From contig CM049306.1 in NCBI GenBank assembly GCA_026874595.1, positions 19,771,019 through 19,835,018 on the forward strand: DNA of 64,000 nucleotides. Reading direction: 5' to 3'. Origin of the DNA: Sipunculus nudus (Eukaryota > Annelida > Sipuncula > Golfingiida > Sipunculidae). The position numbers were made by a program, and so were the translations under genes. A model generated the notes under the pieces. The model did no database searches. It had not been told where the DNA came from and saw only the letters and a list, made by a program, of their open reading frames with translations. Below are positions 1 through 12,543 of this stretch, one piece after another (positions within the stretch are counted from its first letter, which is position 1; each line of letters starts with the position of its first letter).

Positions 1-329
1 GGAATCATCAAACTTTTTAATTATTCAGCTGTAAATATTTTATGCAGAGAAACTTTTAGCATGCATTATTTCCTTCCATACCAGGAAATTTGGTGCTGTT
101 AATTTATTTGCAAAATAAAGTGTAACTATGTTATTAGTGTCATTACAATATCCTGCTCCTGCTTTTTGCCACTTTAACAACAGGATGACCTTAATTAGAA
201 TAAATGGTATGAATATTCAACACTATATGGACATGAATAACATAACAAGTGACTTTTATGATTAAATGATGTATTGTTTAAAATGTTCAAATACTGGAAA
301 TTTTTTCATGAAGATTATATTTATTTTAG

Positions 330-427
330 TTTTTTGAGGGAGTTGAGCCAAGTCTGCTGTTTGAATTGATTCACAAAGGGACCAGCCCAATGATATTCAG
401 GACAGAATCTCAACTCTCCAGGGACAG
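330..427 (+). CDS. PH-domain protein, penultimate exon (partial gene)
   Basis: This is an internal exon of a gene whose upstream part lies left of the window. It follows a T-rich tract ending in TTTTAG at 321-329 and is read from the first base (TTT TTT GAG GGA). The peptide includes SLLFELIHKG and MIFRTESQLSRDR, which resembles the last strands of a pleckstrin-homology domain. The exon ends AGGGACAG before GCAAGTA, a GC-type donor. Using this donor leaves two bases (AG) that join the A of the next exon to make Arg before Trp, restoring the PH pattern RDR-W-VKAI. The alternative GT five bases downstream would put the next exon in another frame. The protein family beyond PH is not recognised. 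Confidence 0.6.
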
Positions 428-1242
428 GCAAGTATTTTTATACATTGCCATGAACAAAGAAACGCCATGTCCAAGAATATTTGTGAACTCTACATGCACA
501 AATTAAAGTTTTGAAGGGCACATTGTCAAGTTACTGTAGATTAGATTTCTATAAGATAAATGAAAGTTTTATATGTATCTTTGAAAAGTGTTTTTAGAAA
601 TGCCTCTTGCTTTTATTTGCAACAGGGAATATTCAAAGAATATACTAGATATATTAACTGAAACTCCTGAATTCTTGTCACATTGTTTTATTTTATTTAA
701 AAGGGAAATACTGAAAACGGTTGAAAATATAAATATTCTTCATAAAAAATCTACATGACTGGTCACTTTAACCCTTTATTGCCCAGAGGGCCCCTCTGGA
801 CCACTTGGGTCTGACACTTAGGTCTTCCTCATTATCCTGATTTTAAGCATATTTCTTATTTATTTTCAGTTCTAAGGATTTTGCCCATCTATGTTAAAAA
901 TGTTCATGTTTTCATAAAGATACAGTGAAATTACTTGATATATTAACTCTTATGTAAATATAGAGTATTGTGTAAAAAAAAATATGATGTTAGATTTGTC
1001 TGAGAAGAAGAGGGTCAATAGCAGATCTTCATTAATGCCGAAAATGATTTGGTCAAAATGTATCCATACCTAAGCACAAACAAAGATTGGTTTAAAGCTT
1101 ATAGGATATTGAATACCCATTAAATTGAGTTTCATTACTAATCTGTAATTAATCATAACCAGAATAATATGTCAGCTTTACTTTGGATACATAAAGACAT
1201 CTTCTGAGCCTATTTATGATTATTTTTCAAAATATTTTACAG

Positions 1243-1285
1243 ATGGGTCAAAGCGATTGTGAAAGCAACAGTGCCTGATCCATGA
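1243..1285 (+). CDS. PH-domain protein, terminal exon with stop
   Basis: The exon follows an acceptor (TATTTTACAG at 1233-1242) and encodes WVKAIVKATVPDP followed by TGA at 1283-1285. The Trp is in the position of the invariant Trp of the PH C-terminal helix, and the peptide fits directly onto the end of the 330-427 exon. PH domains bind phosphoinositides or proteins and usually recruit their host protein to membranes; here the domain would lie at the extreme C-terminus. Possible polyadenylation signals AATAAA occur at 1846-1851 and 1861-1866. The call rests on two short peptides joined by an inferred intron. Confidence 0.6.
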
Positions 1286-4200
1286 AGGACAAAATACTCC
1301 ATATCTCTAAGCAGTTCCAGAGCAGGTCATTACATATACACAGACCATTGACACCTGAGGTTTATAGTCAAAGACTTTAGAGAAGACCATGAATATCCTT
1401 GAGTACTGTAAAAACTTGCATATAAGCTGATACACATAAGTTATGAATGTTGTCATTTCTAAATGCTCTACCCCTTCTTTTTAGTGTAAAGTCTTTGACT
1501 GTATTCAGTTAATTTGGTAGCATTTAAATGTGCATCATTAAATGAAAGTTTTACCCTCCAATTAAATTAAAGGCATATATTTAAATGTATAGCAGACACT
1601 GTTTATAGTACAATATTCCAATGCATCATTGCATGATCAAACTAAAGTCACATTTCATGTTGGTATTATCATCTTTTATTGATGCTGATTGTCTTGATGG
1701 AAACAGGCGTTTAGCATTTGGTGTATTGATAGCTAGCATGGAAGGTAAAATATCATAGATTGGACAGAGTTTGATTGGTTCATGTTGGAAAATTAATCAA
1801 TAACGGAAAAATCTAGATGTGTCATATTTTCTTTGAAAATTAAGTAATAAATGTTTGAGAAATAAATTAAGTAAGTATTATATGGAGTATGGTTATCCTT
1901 TTATTAACCAGGAAAAAAATTTGGTTTGAATTACCTGATATGTGTTGTATCATGTACATACCATTATATGGATGTAGTACCATGATAGATACTGTATAAT
2001 CAGATAATTTATTGGTATGTAACTGCCCTGTTATTCCGGAGGAATAGGATACATCACCAAGCTACTTAATGTGTTGTGTTGTTATACTAAATATAGAGCT
2101 GTGTAATTAATATATTGAAGATTTCTGCTTGACAGTCTGTGCCAGTGCTGATTCTGTTCTAGAGAATCCAAAAGCTGGTGTTGCACCTGTCAGTTGATTA
2201 ATTTTTTCTGTAGAAGAGAACCTCTTATGAGACCATTCACTGTTACTTATTTAATGGCAGCCCATAAATTGTTTTTATTTGGTTGACCAAGCAGGGTTAT
2301 TTATTAAACCTGTTCATACTGACCAATCAAATTTACCTATGATAAACTTCTGACCAATTATTTATGATGAACATTCAGCCAGTCAGAATGCACTTTACAA
2401 AGAAGTCAACCAATCAGACTTTTTGGGGATGGAGGAGAGAGGCCAATGGTTGGTTTGGAACATTTAAAATGTATTGTTAATGTATGCACACTGTCTGTGC
2501 AGCTATACACCAGACATACCTTTAAGATAATTCTTGTGGCAGACAAAATGTTGAGGAATTTCATCTGGTGTATCTCTTGGTCACAGGTTATAACCATTAT
2601 CCTGAAAGTGTTCAGTCTATCCTATGAGAAAGTACACATTGAAAATGAGAAAAAGAGTCGTTAATAAATCTGCACAAATATTTATTTACAACTTAATGAT
2701 GCATATTTTAGGTCATATCAGATTTGGTAGACATGTTTTCAAACATAGGACCATTTTCACTTAAAAGCTGTCACTTTACCAGACAAATACAGTGTAATGT
2801 TAAAAAGGACCAGTTTTTTTGGGGGGGGTTTTGGTGTTAGGGACCAATTTAATATGCAATCATATCTGTTCAGGAAAAAGTGCAATATATTTACATACAG
2901 AATAGACTGCATTCCACCAGAACATGACTCATATTTTCATATCAAATCATGTGTATTCAACTGTATTTTTGATTATTTTATATTGCAATCAGTCAGTTAT
3001 ATTTATACATGTCAGCAACTTGAGTTTCAGTGCAAATGAGTTCCAGTGCAAATGAAACATAAATATCACAATGAGCAAATGATATATGTATCAATTTATC
3101 AGTTGTATGTTGATGTTAACACTGCAGGCAGTGAAGATTAAATTAATATTGTATTAATACATCAACATTAATCATGTGCATTATTAATATACAAGTTGTT
3201 AATACACATCAACACAGGCCATGTGCATTATTACTGTGAATTATCATTGTACAAATAAGTTTAATGTAAGTCTGTACAGATTTCTGTAAAATCTTACACA
3301 TTAAAAGTCACGTTTTTATATAACATTGTGCACATGTGCCTGATATGTTGTTATAAAATGTAAATCAGTCATTCTAGGTGTGTTTTGATTTAGATAAGAT
3401 ATGTTCAGTGTTCACCTGCATAGAATGTGAAGGCATTTTTTAATGTAGGTGCATTTCTTTCATTAAATACTAATAACTCATCAAATGATATATGCATACA
3501 TAGTTTGATACAAGTTCTGTCAAAGTGAACCAGGTTTACTTTCATCGATACTAATGTTTTCATCTGTATTATATTGTTTATGGAGTTCATAATCTACTTT
3601 ATAAAACTCAATAATTTAAAACTACATGGATCTTATCTGTTATGCAATTATCTTATGCTGAAGTCAAGGAAAATGTCAGGCAGAATTTTTATGCAACCTA
3701 ATTCACAAGATATCAGTAGTTTCAGCTGGTACATGTGATGCTTATTAGTAACATTATGTCACTCGTCTTAAGCAGGAAAAAATGTTCTAAGATGGCTAGT
3801 AAAAGATTGCTATTTCAAATTTTAAGTAGACCTATTTTTAGGTGCAATGTTATCCACGGTCTTCATGTTACATGTGAGAGATTGTTAAGAATCATCAATA
3901 ATAAACTTCAATAAAAAAGTAACCTATGTTAAAACAGGAGCAGTTGTCATTCTTTGTCCTCAGTGATTTAATCAGACATGGTGAATGATGGGGCTTTTGT
4001 GAGGGCCGCTGCACTTCCACTTTTTGGAACATCAAAAGGAATTGTTCAGTTTAAATGCCCCAAGAAGTGATTAACACTTTCATTACCAACTCCAATCTGT
4101 GATTAACATATCACTACAAATAATGATAATAACCTCCCTTAACAACTTTTGGTTTAGTGACCACCTAAAAAATAATGACCACTGAACGTTCCCGATTCTT

Positions 4201-4500
4201 CTTTGCTTTTTGTATCAGAGATCACTCGGACAACCACCTTTAAAATGGGACCTCTTTCTCAATGTTCCATTGGTGGTTGTACTTACAAAGTTTCACTCTT
4301 ATATGGTACAAGATGGTAAGGTTTTCATTACAAACTTAGCAGTGATTAACATTTTCATATTCCTGCATGGGTTAAAGAAAGCGGAGCATTTTTATCAAGC
4401 TTGGCGTGTGTTAAAGATATTCAACATTTTAACAAGCTGGGTATGTTTTACTCTTCCATGCCCTACCATCAGATAGCCAACTTCAGAAGCACATTTTGCC
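1286..4500. other. 3' UTR of PH gene, then AT-rich intergenic DNA
   Basis: I see no coding exon here. The first 600 bases are probably 3' UTR of the PH gene. Around 3150-3235 a short stretch ending ATGTGCATTATTA is present twice. A TTTTTTT-G8-TTTT tract lies near 2813-2833. Small open frames at 2446-2664, 2797-3039 and 4210-4476 have no recognisable domain and look like chance frames. Confidence 0.5.
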
Positions 4501-4506
4501 AATCCA

Positions 4507-4938
4507 GGACATGCCAGCCACACACAGGATACACCAGCCACTCACACAGGATACACCAGCCACTCACACAGGACATGCCAGCTACCACACAGGATACACC
4601 AGCCACTCGCACAGGATACACCAGCCACTCGCACAGTATACACCAGCCACTCGCACAGGATACACCAGCCATTCACACAGGTTACACCAGCCACACACAG
4701 GATACACCAGCCACTCACACAGGACATGCCAATCACTCACACAGGACACACCAGCCACTCACACAGGACATGCCAGTCACTCACACAGGTCAAGTCAGCC
4801 GTTCACACAGGACATGCCAATCACTCACACAGGACATGTCGGCCACTTACACTGGAAAGAGTCTGAAGTAGTATAATCTTGCATACACAGGACACTCCAG
4901 CCATTCACACAGGATACACCAGCCACTCACACAGGACA
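4507..4938. repeat. 24-bp minisatellite (CACACAGGATACACCAGCCACTCA)-type
   Basis: About 16-18 imperfect copies of a 24-bp unit built from CACACAGGATACACC and AGCCACTCA; variants carry GGACATGCC in place of GGATACACC. Because the unit is a multiple of three, long open frames appear on both strands, but these are repeat artefacts. A flanking segment beginning GAAGAGTCTGAAG occurs at 4855 and again near 4945, so the array end was itself duplicated. Confidence 0.9.
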
Positions 4939-5077
4939 CCCTGGGAAGAGTCTGAAGAAGTATAATTTTGCCCTCTGCTCTGTTGCAATATATTTTTCAC
5001 CAGTCCAGTTTTTTTTTTTCTTTTCTTACTAAAATTATGAAAGATCTTTATTAAATGCTCCATATAATTTTATTACC

Positions 5078-5700
5078 CCAGGTGACTGAAAGTCATCTGG
5101 TGAAAGTGATCACTCTTTGTCCATCGTTCGTCTGTCCTTTAACCAGGGACAAATTGTTACTACTGGACCTGGAATCTTCTAACTTGACACACAGGGAGAT
5201 CCATGAAAAATCTCTGTAGAAACCTGAAATTAGGTCTCTGTTAACCATATTCTCCAAGCTATAAGGCTCAGAATTAACCTTCAGAATAATTAAAAATTTG
5301 ATACAAAAGCTCCAGTATCTGAACAAATAATGCTTGATCACCATGATTCTTTGCATGCATATTCAGCCTGGAGTGTTTCTTCAGTTCCTGCAGACTGGTA
5401 GCAACATCAGGATTTTTTTCTAATTTTATGCATTTTATCTCTCTTTATTTGAGACCTTCAAAGATGTGGTTGTTTGTTAACAGGGAACAAATCGTAACCA
5501 TTGGACCTAGATAACTTGATATCCTGAGAGGCCCATGAAAAATCTACATGGAAACCTGAAATTAGATCTATGTTTCCCATATCCTCTGAACTATTGGGCT
5601 CAGAAATACCCCCCAGAATAACTTGATATCCTCTGAGCTATGCTTCAGTTTAATGGGGATACCACCTACAGTATTTGGCATTCAGATGATAAAAATTCCT
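5078..5700 (-). repeat. Copy of the ~338-bp interspersed/tandem repeat, reversed
   Basis: Reading the minus strand gives the same phrases as the array at 20440-23050: CCATGATTCTT is the reverse of the AAGAATCATGG seen there, with matching segments for the unit around the poly-G seed and CTAATTTCAGGTTTC. The left end (GGTGACTGAAAGTCATCT, 5081-5098) corresponds to the 3' hairpin end of that family, so the element is inserted in reverse orientation. About two units are present. Confidence 0.6.
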
Positions 5701-6274
5701 TTTGTGAATGTCTTCCTAATCAACTGAGTGTCATGACCGCTGGTTCACTTGTGAAATTTATATTCTACATAATACTACTATGAAAAGTTGTTTAAGTGCA
5801 GTGAAATAATCATTACAATTTTATGAAAATTTAAATCATTTTTGTGAAAATTCAGTGAAATAAGTAACTGACTGAGAAAAAAATGTAAAAGGTACAACTT
5901 TATTATGAACATTGTCAAATTGTAAGGGTTCCCAAATCAGGAAGTGACAGGGCAAAAGCTAATTTGGTAATGGCATTCACAAATGCTTCACTCACATAAA
6001 GGGGGGGGGGGGGGGGGAGGGCAGAGTTGGGACTTTTTAGAATTTCAACTGTACTTTAATACTAGTAGTCTCATAGAGTTTGTGTAAAACAACATAGGCA
6101 AAACATTTGATTATGAGCAAATATTTGAATCATATTAAATTTGTTTTTAATCCTGAAAAATACAAAAATGTATACACCTGTTCACTTTCTCAGTAAAGGC
6201 TTTATTCACAATTTGAATGGATAGATCTTTTATTTTGAAAATGTCAAGGCATGCACACCCCTGCACTCTAGGGA

Positions 6275-6644
6275 AGACCACAGGAGTTTTAAAAGTTTGG
6301 GATCACTTAGGAGACCACAGGAGATTTAAAAGTTTGGGATCACTTAGGATACCACAAGAGGTTTAAAAGTTTGGGATCACTTAGGAGGCCACAGGAATTT
6401 TAAAAGATTGGGATCATTTAGGAGACCACAGGAGATTTAAAGGTTTGGGATCATTTAGGAGACTACGGGAGATTTAAAAGTTTGGGATCACTTAGGTGAC
6501 CACAGGAGATTTAAAAGTTTGGGATCACTTAGGAGACCACGGGAGATTTAAAAGTTTGGGATCATTTAGGAGACCACAGGAGATTTAAAAGTTTGGGATC
6601 ATTTAGGAGACCACAGGAGATTTAAAAGTTTGGGATCACTCAGG
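6275..6644. repeat. 37-bp minisatellite, copy 1 (10 units)
   Basis: Exactly ten 37-bp units of the form AGACCACAGGAGATTTAAAA followed by GTTTGGGATCACTTAGG. The order of unit variants (CACTTAGGATACC, CACTTAGGAGGCC and others) is repeated in the later arrays, showing that arrays were copied as blocks. Confidence 0.9.
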
Positions 6645-7421
6645 ATTCTACTGGTTACTTGTGAAATTTATATTCTACATAATACTACTATGAAAAGTTG
6701 TTTAAGTGCAGTGAAATAATCATTACAATTTTATGAAAATTTAAATCATTTTTGTGAAAATTCAGTGAAATAAGTAACTGACTGAGAAAAAAATGTAAAA
6801 GGTACAACTTTATTATGAACATTGTCAAATTGTAAGGGTTCCCAAATCAGGAAGTGACAGGGCACAAGCTAATTTGGTAATGGCATTCACAAATGCTTCA
6901 CTCACATAAAGGGGGGGGGGGGGAGGGCAGAGTTGGGACTTTTTAGAATTTCAACTGTACTTTAATACTAGTAGTCTCATAGAGTTTGTGTAAAACAACA
7001 TAGGCAAAACATTTGATTATGAGCAAATATTTGAATCATATTAAATTTGTTTTTAATCCTGAAAAATACAAAAATGTATACACCTGTTCACTTTCTCAGT
7101 AAAGGCTTTATTCACAATTTGAATGGATAGATCTTTTATTTTGAAAATGTCAAGGCATGCACACCCCTGCACTCTAGGGATTTTTAGAATTTCAACTGTA
7201 CTTTAATACTAGTAGTCTCATAGAGTTTGTGTAAAACAACATAGGCAAAACATTTGATTATGAGCAAATATTTGAATCATATTAAATTTGTTTTTAATCC
7301 TGAAAAATACAAAAATGTATACACCTGTTCACTTTCTCAGTAGAGGCTTTATTCACAATTTGAATGGATAGATCTTTTATTTTGAAAATGTCAAGGCATG
7401 CACACCCCTGCACTCTAGGGA

Positions 7422-7791
7422 AGACCACAGGAGTTTTAAAAGTTTGGGATCACTTAGGAGACCACAGGAGATTTAAAAGTTTGGGATCACTTAGGATACC
7501 ACAAGAGGTTTAAAAGTTTGGGATCACTTAGGAGGCCACAGGAATTTTAAAAGATTGGGATCATTTAGGAGACCACAGGAGATTTAAAGGTTTGGGATCA
7601 TTTAGGAGACTACGGGAGATTTAAAAGTTTGGGATCACTTAGGTGACCACAGGAGATTTAAAAGTTTGGGATCACTTAGGAGACCACGGGAGATTTAAAA
7701 GTTTGGGATCATTTAGGAGACCACAGGAGATTTAAAAGTTTGGGATCATTTAGGAGACCACAGGAGATTTAAAAGTTTGGGATCACTCAGG
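7422..7791. repeat. 37-bp minisatellite, copy 2 (10 units)
   Basis: Ten units in the same variant order as the array at 6275-6644, ending in the same CACTCAGGATTCTACTGG junction. Confidence 0.9.
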
Positions 7792-8571
7792 ATTCTACTG
7801 GTTACTTGTGAAATTTATATTCTACATAATACTACTATGAAAAGTTGTTTAAGTGCAGTGAAATAATCATTACAATTTTATGAAAATTTAAATCATTTTT
7901 GTGAAAATTCAGTGAAATAAGTAACTGACTGAGAAAAAAATGTAAAAGGTACAACTTTATTATGAACATTGTCAAATTGTAAGGGTTCCCAAATCAGGAA
8001 GTGACAGGGCACAAGCTAATTTGGTAATGGCATTCACAAATGCTTCACTCACATAAAGGGGGGGGGGGGGGGGAGGGCAGAGTTGGGACTTTTTAGAATT
8101 TCAACTGTACTTTAATACTAGTAGTCTCATAGAGTTTGTGTAAAACAACATAGGCAAAACATTTGATTATGAGCAAATATTTGAATCATATTAAATTTGT
8201 TTTTAATCCTGAAAAATACAAAAATGTATACACCTGTTCACTTTCTCAGTAAAGGCTTTATTCACAATTTGAATGGATAGATCTTTTATTTTGAAAATGT
8301 CAAGGCATGCACACCCCTGCACTCTAGGGATTTTTAGAATTTCAACTGTACTTTAATACTAGTAGTCTCATAGAGTTTGTGTAAAACAACATAGGCAAAA
8401 CATTTGATTATGAGCAAATATTTGAATCATATTAAATTTGTTTTTAATCCTGAAAAATACAAAAATGTATACACCTGTTCACTTTCTCAGTAAAGGCTTT
8501 ATTCACAATTTGAATGGATAGATCTTTTATTTTGAAAATGTCAAGGCATGCACACCCCTGCACTCTAGGGA

Positions 8572-8904
8572 AGACCACAGGAGTTTTAAAAGTTTGGGAT
8601 CACTTAGGAGACCACAGGAGATTTAAAAGTTTGGGATCACTTAGGATACCACAAGAGGTTTAAAAGTTTGGGATCACTTAGGAGGCCACAGGAATTTTAA
8701 AAGATTGGGATCATTTAGGAGACCACAGGAGATTTAAAGGTTTGGGATCATTTAGGAGACTACGGGAGATTTAAAAGTTTGGGATCACTTAGGTGACCAC
8801 AGGAGATTTAAAAGTTTGGGATCACTTAGGAGACCACGGGAGATTTAAAAGTTTGGGATCATTTAGGAGACCACAGGAGATTTAAAAGTTTGGGATCATT
8901 TAGG
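8572..8904. repeat. 37-bp minisatellite, copy 3 (9 units)
   Basis: Nine units. The tenth is missing and the array passes directly into TTTTTGTAGACC, marking the end of the compound repeat. Confidence 0.9.
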
Positions 8905-8999
8905 ATTTTTGTAGACCTACTGGTTTACTAAGAAGGTTTACAGTTTCTTGAGTTTACATACACTTTCTTAAAGACTGCGGCTTACAAGCTCACATTGAC

Positions 9000-9660
9000 T
9001 TTGCAAATGGAGATCAAAATCAAACTTCATACACCCTTATCATAGGCTATCCCCTGTCTCAGTTAAGTTTGGGATAGAGTGAACAGACCAGTCTGTAAAC
9101 AGTTCCTATTTAAAATAGGGTCATGACCTTTACTAGGTGAGTGAGCTTGACCTTGACTAGCTCCATTTTGGGGGAAAATCACACAAATTCTTAAATAGCT
9201 CAAGAAATCTTGCACGGATTGATCCAATAATCAACTTGACCAAAGATCTTGGATAGTGTTACCATGTACCGGAATCTAGTGGTGCCACCTATTATCATTT
9301 TCTTGTTTTCGTGCCATTTAATACCCCCTTCATTGCCACTTAACATTAACTGTGAGCATTATAAGTCAAAAACTAATGGACAGATTTCTTTCATATTATG
9401 CATATACATAGACATGGGTCATATAGGATGATGTATATTTAAATTGGGGTCATGACCTTTCCTATGAGAGTGGCCTTGACCTTGAATATTGCTACATATG
9501 GTGAAAATCCAACAAAATCATAATATCTTGTTAAGGGATGCATGGATTGGTCCAAAAATCGAACCGACTGAAGATTTTGGACAGCTCTGTCTTCTGCGGA
9601 AGAACCTGTCCTTTTCTTGTTTTTCAGCCCTTTAATACCCCATCATTGCCACTTGACAGT
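9000..9660 (-). repeat. Reverse-oriented relative of the 12544-13312 element
   Basis: The stretch carries GACCTTGACC-type phrases, GGGTCATGACC and a GTACCGGAAT segment that reappear in reverse complement around 12650-13150 (for example GTTTCCGGTAC near 12860). It appears to be a divergent copy of the same element in the opposite direction. No gene is seen; the small open frame at 9249-9431 lies inside the repeat. Confidence 0.55.
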
Positions 9661-9699
9661 ACTGTGAGCATTATAAGTCTAAAATTAATGGACAGATTG

Positions 9700-10800
9700 G
9701 TCTGAAATTTTGCATGTCCATTGATCTTAGATACCTCCATCTTGTATTCAAGACTGGTGGCGCTATCTGCAATCATAATTGTGTGGTGTCCATCCATACA
9801 TTTGCTTTGGTGAAAATTGCTCATATCTCCAGATTGGTTCAAGGCATTGGTCTGAAATTTGGCATGTCCATCCATCTTTTTAAAGTTTTCTCGTAAACCA
9901 GTCAGGTGTCGCCGCCTACCTTCCCTCTTTTGTAGAATAAATTAATGCCTTTTTCTGAGGAGTGATTTGCTGTATTGATTGGCCTTAAATTGTGCCTATC
10001 CATAGATCTTGCACTCCTCCATCTTTTTACTCAAGACTGGTGGCACCATCTGCAATCCTTTTTGTGTTGCGTCCATTTGTACATGTGCTTTCGGTGAAAT
10101 TGCTTTTATCTCCGGAGTGGTTCAAGGTATTTGTCTGAAATCTGGCATGTCCATTCACTGTGGAAAATTTTCTTGTAGACCAGACAGGTTGTGACACCTA
10201 CCTCCCCTTTTTGTAGAATAAATTAATGCCTTTTTCTCAGGAGTGATTTGGCCAATTGGCCTGATATTGTGCATATCCATAGATCTCAGACTCCATCTTG
10301 TACACAATACTGGTGGCACCATCTGCAATCATTTTTGCTGTGGTGTCCATCTGTACATGTGCTATTGGTGAAAGTTGCTCATATCTCAGGAGAGGTTCAA
10401 GGTATTGCCCTTAAATTTGGCATGTCTATTCATCGCGGAAAATTTTCTCATAGACAAGACAGGTGGCACCACCTACCTCCCTTTTTTTGCAGAATAAATA
10501 AATGCTCTTTTTTCAGTGTGTTGTCCTGTATTGGTCAAACTTTGCGTTACCCATACATCTGGCCTCCTCCATCATTTATGCAAGACTGGTGGCACCATCT
10601 GCAATTTTTTTGTGTGGTGTCCATCTGTATATTTGTTTTAGATGAAAATTGCTCAAATCTAAGGAGTCCTTCAATGTGTTGGTCTCCAATTTGGCATGCA
10701 CATCCATCTTGAGAGTTTTCTTGTCAACCAGACAGGTGGCCCCACCTACCTTACAATTTTTATAGTATATATTTATCCCCTTTTCATAAGAGTGATTCTC
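9700..10800. repeat. ~275-283 bp tandem repeat, four divergent copies
   Basis: The phrase ACTGGTGGC followed by CATCTGCAAT recurs at about 9752, 10036, 10309 and 10585. Each unit also holds GGCATGTCCAT, an AGACAGGTGG/CCACCTACC segment and an AATAAATTAATGCC segment. Open frames at 10009-10712 are by-products of the repeat. Confidence 0.75.
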
Positions 10801-11159
10801 TGTATTAGCCCCCATATTTGGTGAAAAATATTTGTTTCTCAAGTTGATAGATGTTCAATAGTCACTTGCAAAGTGTCATTATATGCTGCTGAAGATTGGG
10901 GGGGGGGGGGCATTAATAGTATGGCGATACTTTGGCAGGTGCCAAGAAAGATCTAGGTTAAATAATGTTGTGCTCATCCAACATCTACAACTTCATTATG
11001 CAATTTTCACTAAATGTGCAAGCAAGTGCACAGAAAGTTGGTGTCACCTGACCAGGACCTTTAGGTTCAATATTCTGTGTAGAAGTTTTGTAGGCAGCAC
11101 TTATCCCTTTGAGAAAAAAAACTACAAAAATAATACAAAAAAAACCCACAAAAATAATA

Positions 11160-12049
11160 CCAGTCAAGAAACAAGTGACCCAGGGGTCAATGCCAAATTT
11201 TGTATGTGGCATCCCCATTCAACACCTAATTTAAGGTTCCCGAGGTAATTTTCCATGGACCTCCCTTGATGTCAAGTTAGAAGATTCTAGGTGCAATTGT
11301 TAGGATTTGTGCCCTGTTAACAGATGACTGCATCTTAAGAGGTCTCAAAAATAGAGAAAAATATGTTATAATAAAAAAAATACAGATGGTACCCCCAGTA
11401 TGCAGAAACTGATGAAACATTCCATGTTCAATATGCAAAGAATTATGGTGATCAATGCAATAGTTGTTCAGATACTTGAGCATTTGTATAAAATATTCCA
11501 ATATTTAGGGAGGTTCTCGGAGCCCGTAGCTTATAAGATATTAGTAACGGAGACCTCATTTCAGGTTTCCAAGGAAACTTTTCATGGGCCTCCATGCATG
11601 TTAAATATGAAGATTCTAGGTCCAGTTGTTACAATTTCTGCTCTGTTAACAGGTGACTGCATCTTAAGAGGTCTAAAAAAATAGAGAAAAAATTTGTATT
11701 AATTGAAAAAATACAGGTGGCACCACCAGCATGCAGAAACTAATGAAACATTCCATGATGAATATCCATGCAAAGAATCATGGTGATCAATGCAATAGTT
11801 GTTCAGATACTTTTTTTGTATCAAATTTACCATATTTCTGGGGGGTACTTCAGAGCTCCATAGCTCATAGGTTATGGGTAACAAAGACCTAATTTCAGGT
11901 TTCCAAGGAGATTTTTCATGGATCTCCCTAGATACAAAGCTAGAAGATTCCAGAGCCAGTGGCTGGTTAACAGACTGACAGACGGCCAGACGCCGGAAAA
12001 AGAGTGATGGCTATAGCCCAGATGACTTGGTCAGCTGAGCTAAAAAACA
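11160..12049 (+). mobile_element. Hairpin-ended repeat, CAGCTGAGCT family
   Basis: It starts with AAACAAGTGACCC, contains about two and a half of the ~338-bp units, and ends with a hairpin at 12015-12041 (arms AGCCCAGATGAC and GTCAGCTGAGCT, loop TTG) followed by an A-run. It resembles the elements at 13829, 20440, 24584, 30124, 40526 and 43885. There is no coding capacity. I infer a non-autonomous rolling-circle element. Confidence 0.55.
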
Positions 12050-12543
12050 CTAAAAAAATACCAGTCAAGATATAAAAATTTTTGTGACTTTGAAAATTTG
12101 AATAAACGTTCATAAATATTTGGATCCTGTGTAGAGGTTTTAAATGGCATTCCTAGCCCTGTCAGGTAACACTCCTAGCTCTGTGAGATAAAACAAGTTG
12201 AATCAAATCCTAAAAAATTACAGGAGAAGCAGCATTTTTTTTTGGTGATTTTGACAAGTGAAAACATTTGTGTAATTAGTTTTTTTTTAATTCTGTGTAG
12301 AAATGCAAAACCCACACCCTGGCATTTGGTATGATTGGACACCAATCTGAAGCCACTTTGCCAAGGCACAAGCTCATCCCCCCCCCCCCCCCCCCCCCAT
12401 TCAGATATGCATAAAATAATTTCTCGCAAGGTTAAGCCTTATTAGTCTGTTTAGTCACACTTTGTTAATTTTTAAATTATTTTTGAATTTTGATATTAAA
12501 TTTAATTTTCATGAGGCAATATCTCAAAATGTTACACAAACTT
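12050..12543. other. Intergenic, with C18 homopolymer
   Basis: No gene is seen. A run of about 18 C lies near 12380-12398; the rest is AT-rich sequence without recognised structure. Confidence 0.4.

Larger units (their letters stand above)
5751..8904. repeat. Three-copy compound repeat (0.9-1.15 kb units)
   Basis: Three tandem copies begin at 5751, 6661 and 7808, each starting GTGAAATTTATATTC. Each has a unique part of about 500 bp, a poly-G tract (near 6001, 6911 and 8058), and ends in an array of 37-bp repeats. Copies 2 and 3 contain an extra internal tandem duplication of 241 bp (6941-7181/7182-7422 and 8091-8331/8332-8572) that copy 1 lacks. Copies are nearly identical, including shared variants, so the expansion is recent. 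No coding potential is seen. Confidence 0.9.

Noticed and set aside
428-440. GT donor (GCAA|GTATTT) for the PH exon
   Set aside because: It would join the terminal exon in a different frame and destroy the PH pattern, whereas the GC donor preserves it.
4401-4876. Overlapping frames rich in His/Thr/Ser
   Set aside because: They are translations of a 24-bp minisatellite in three frames and both strands.
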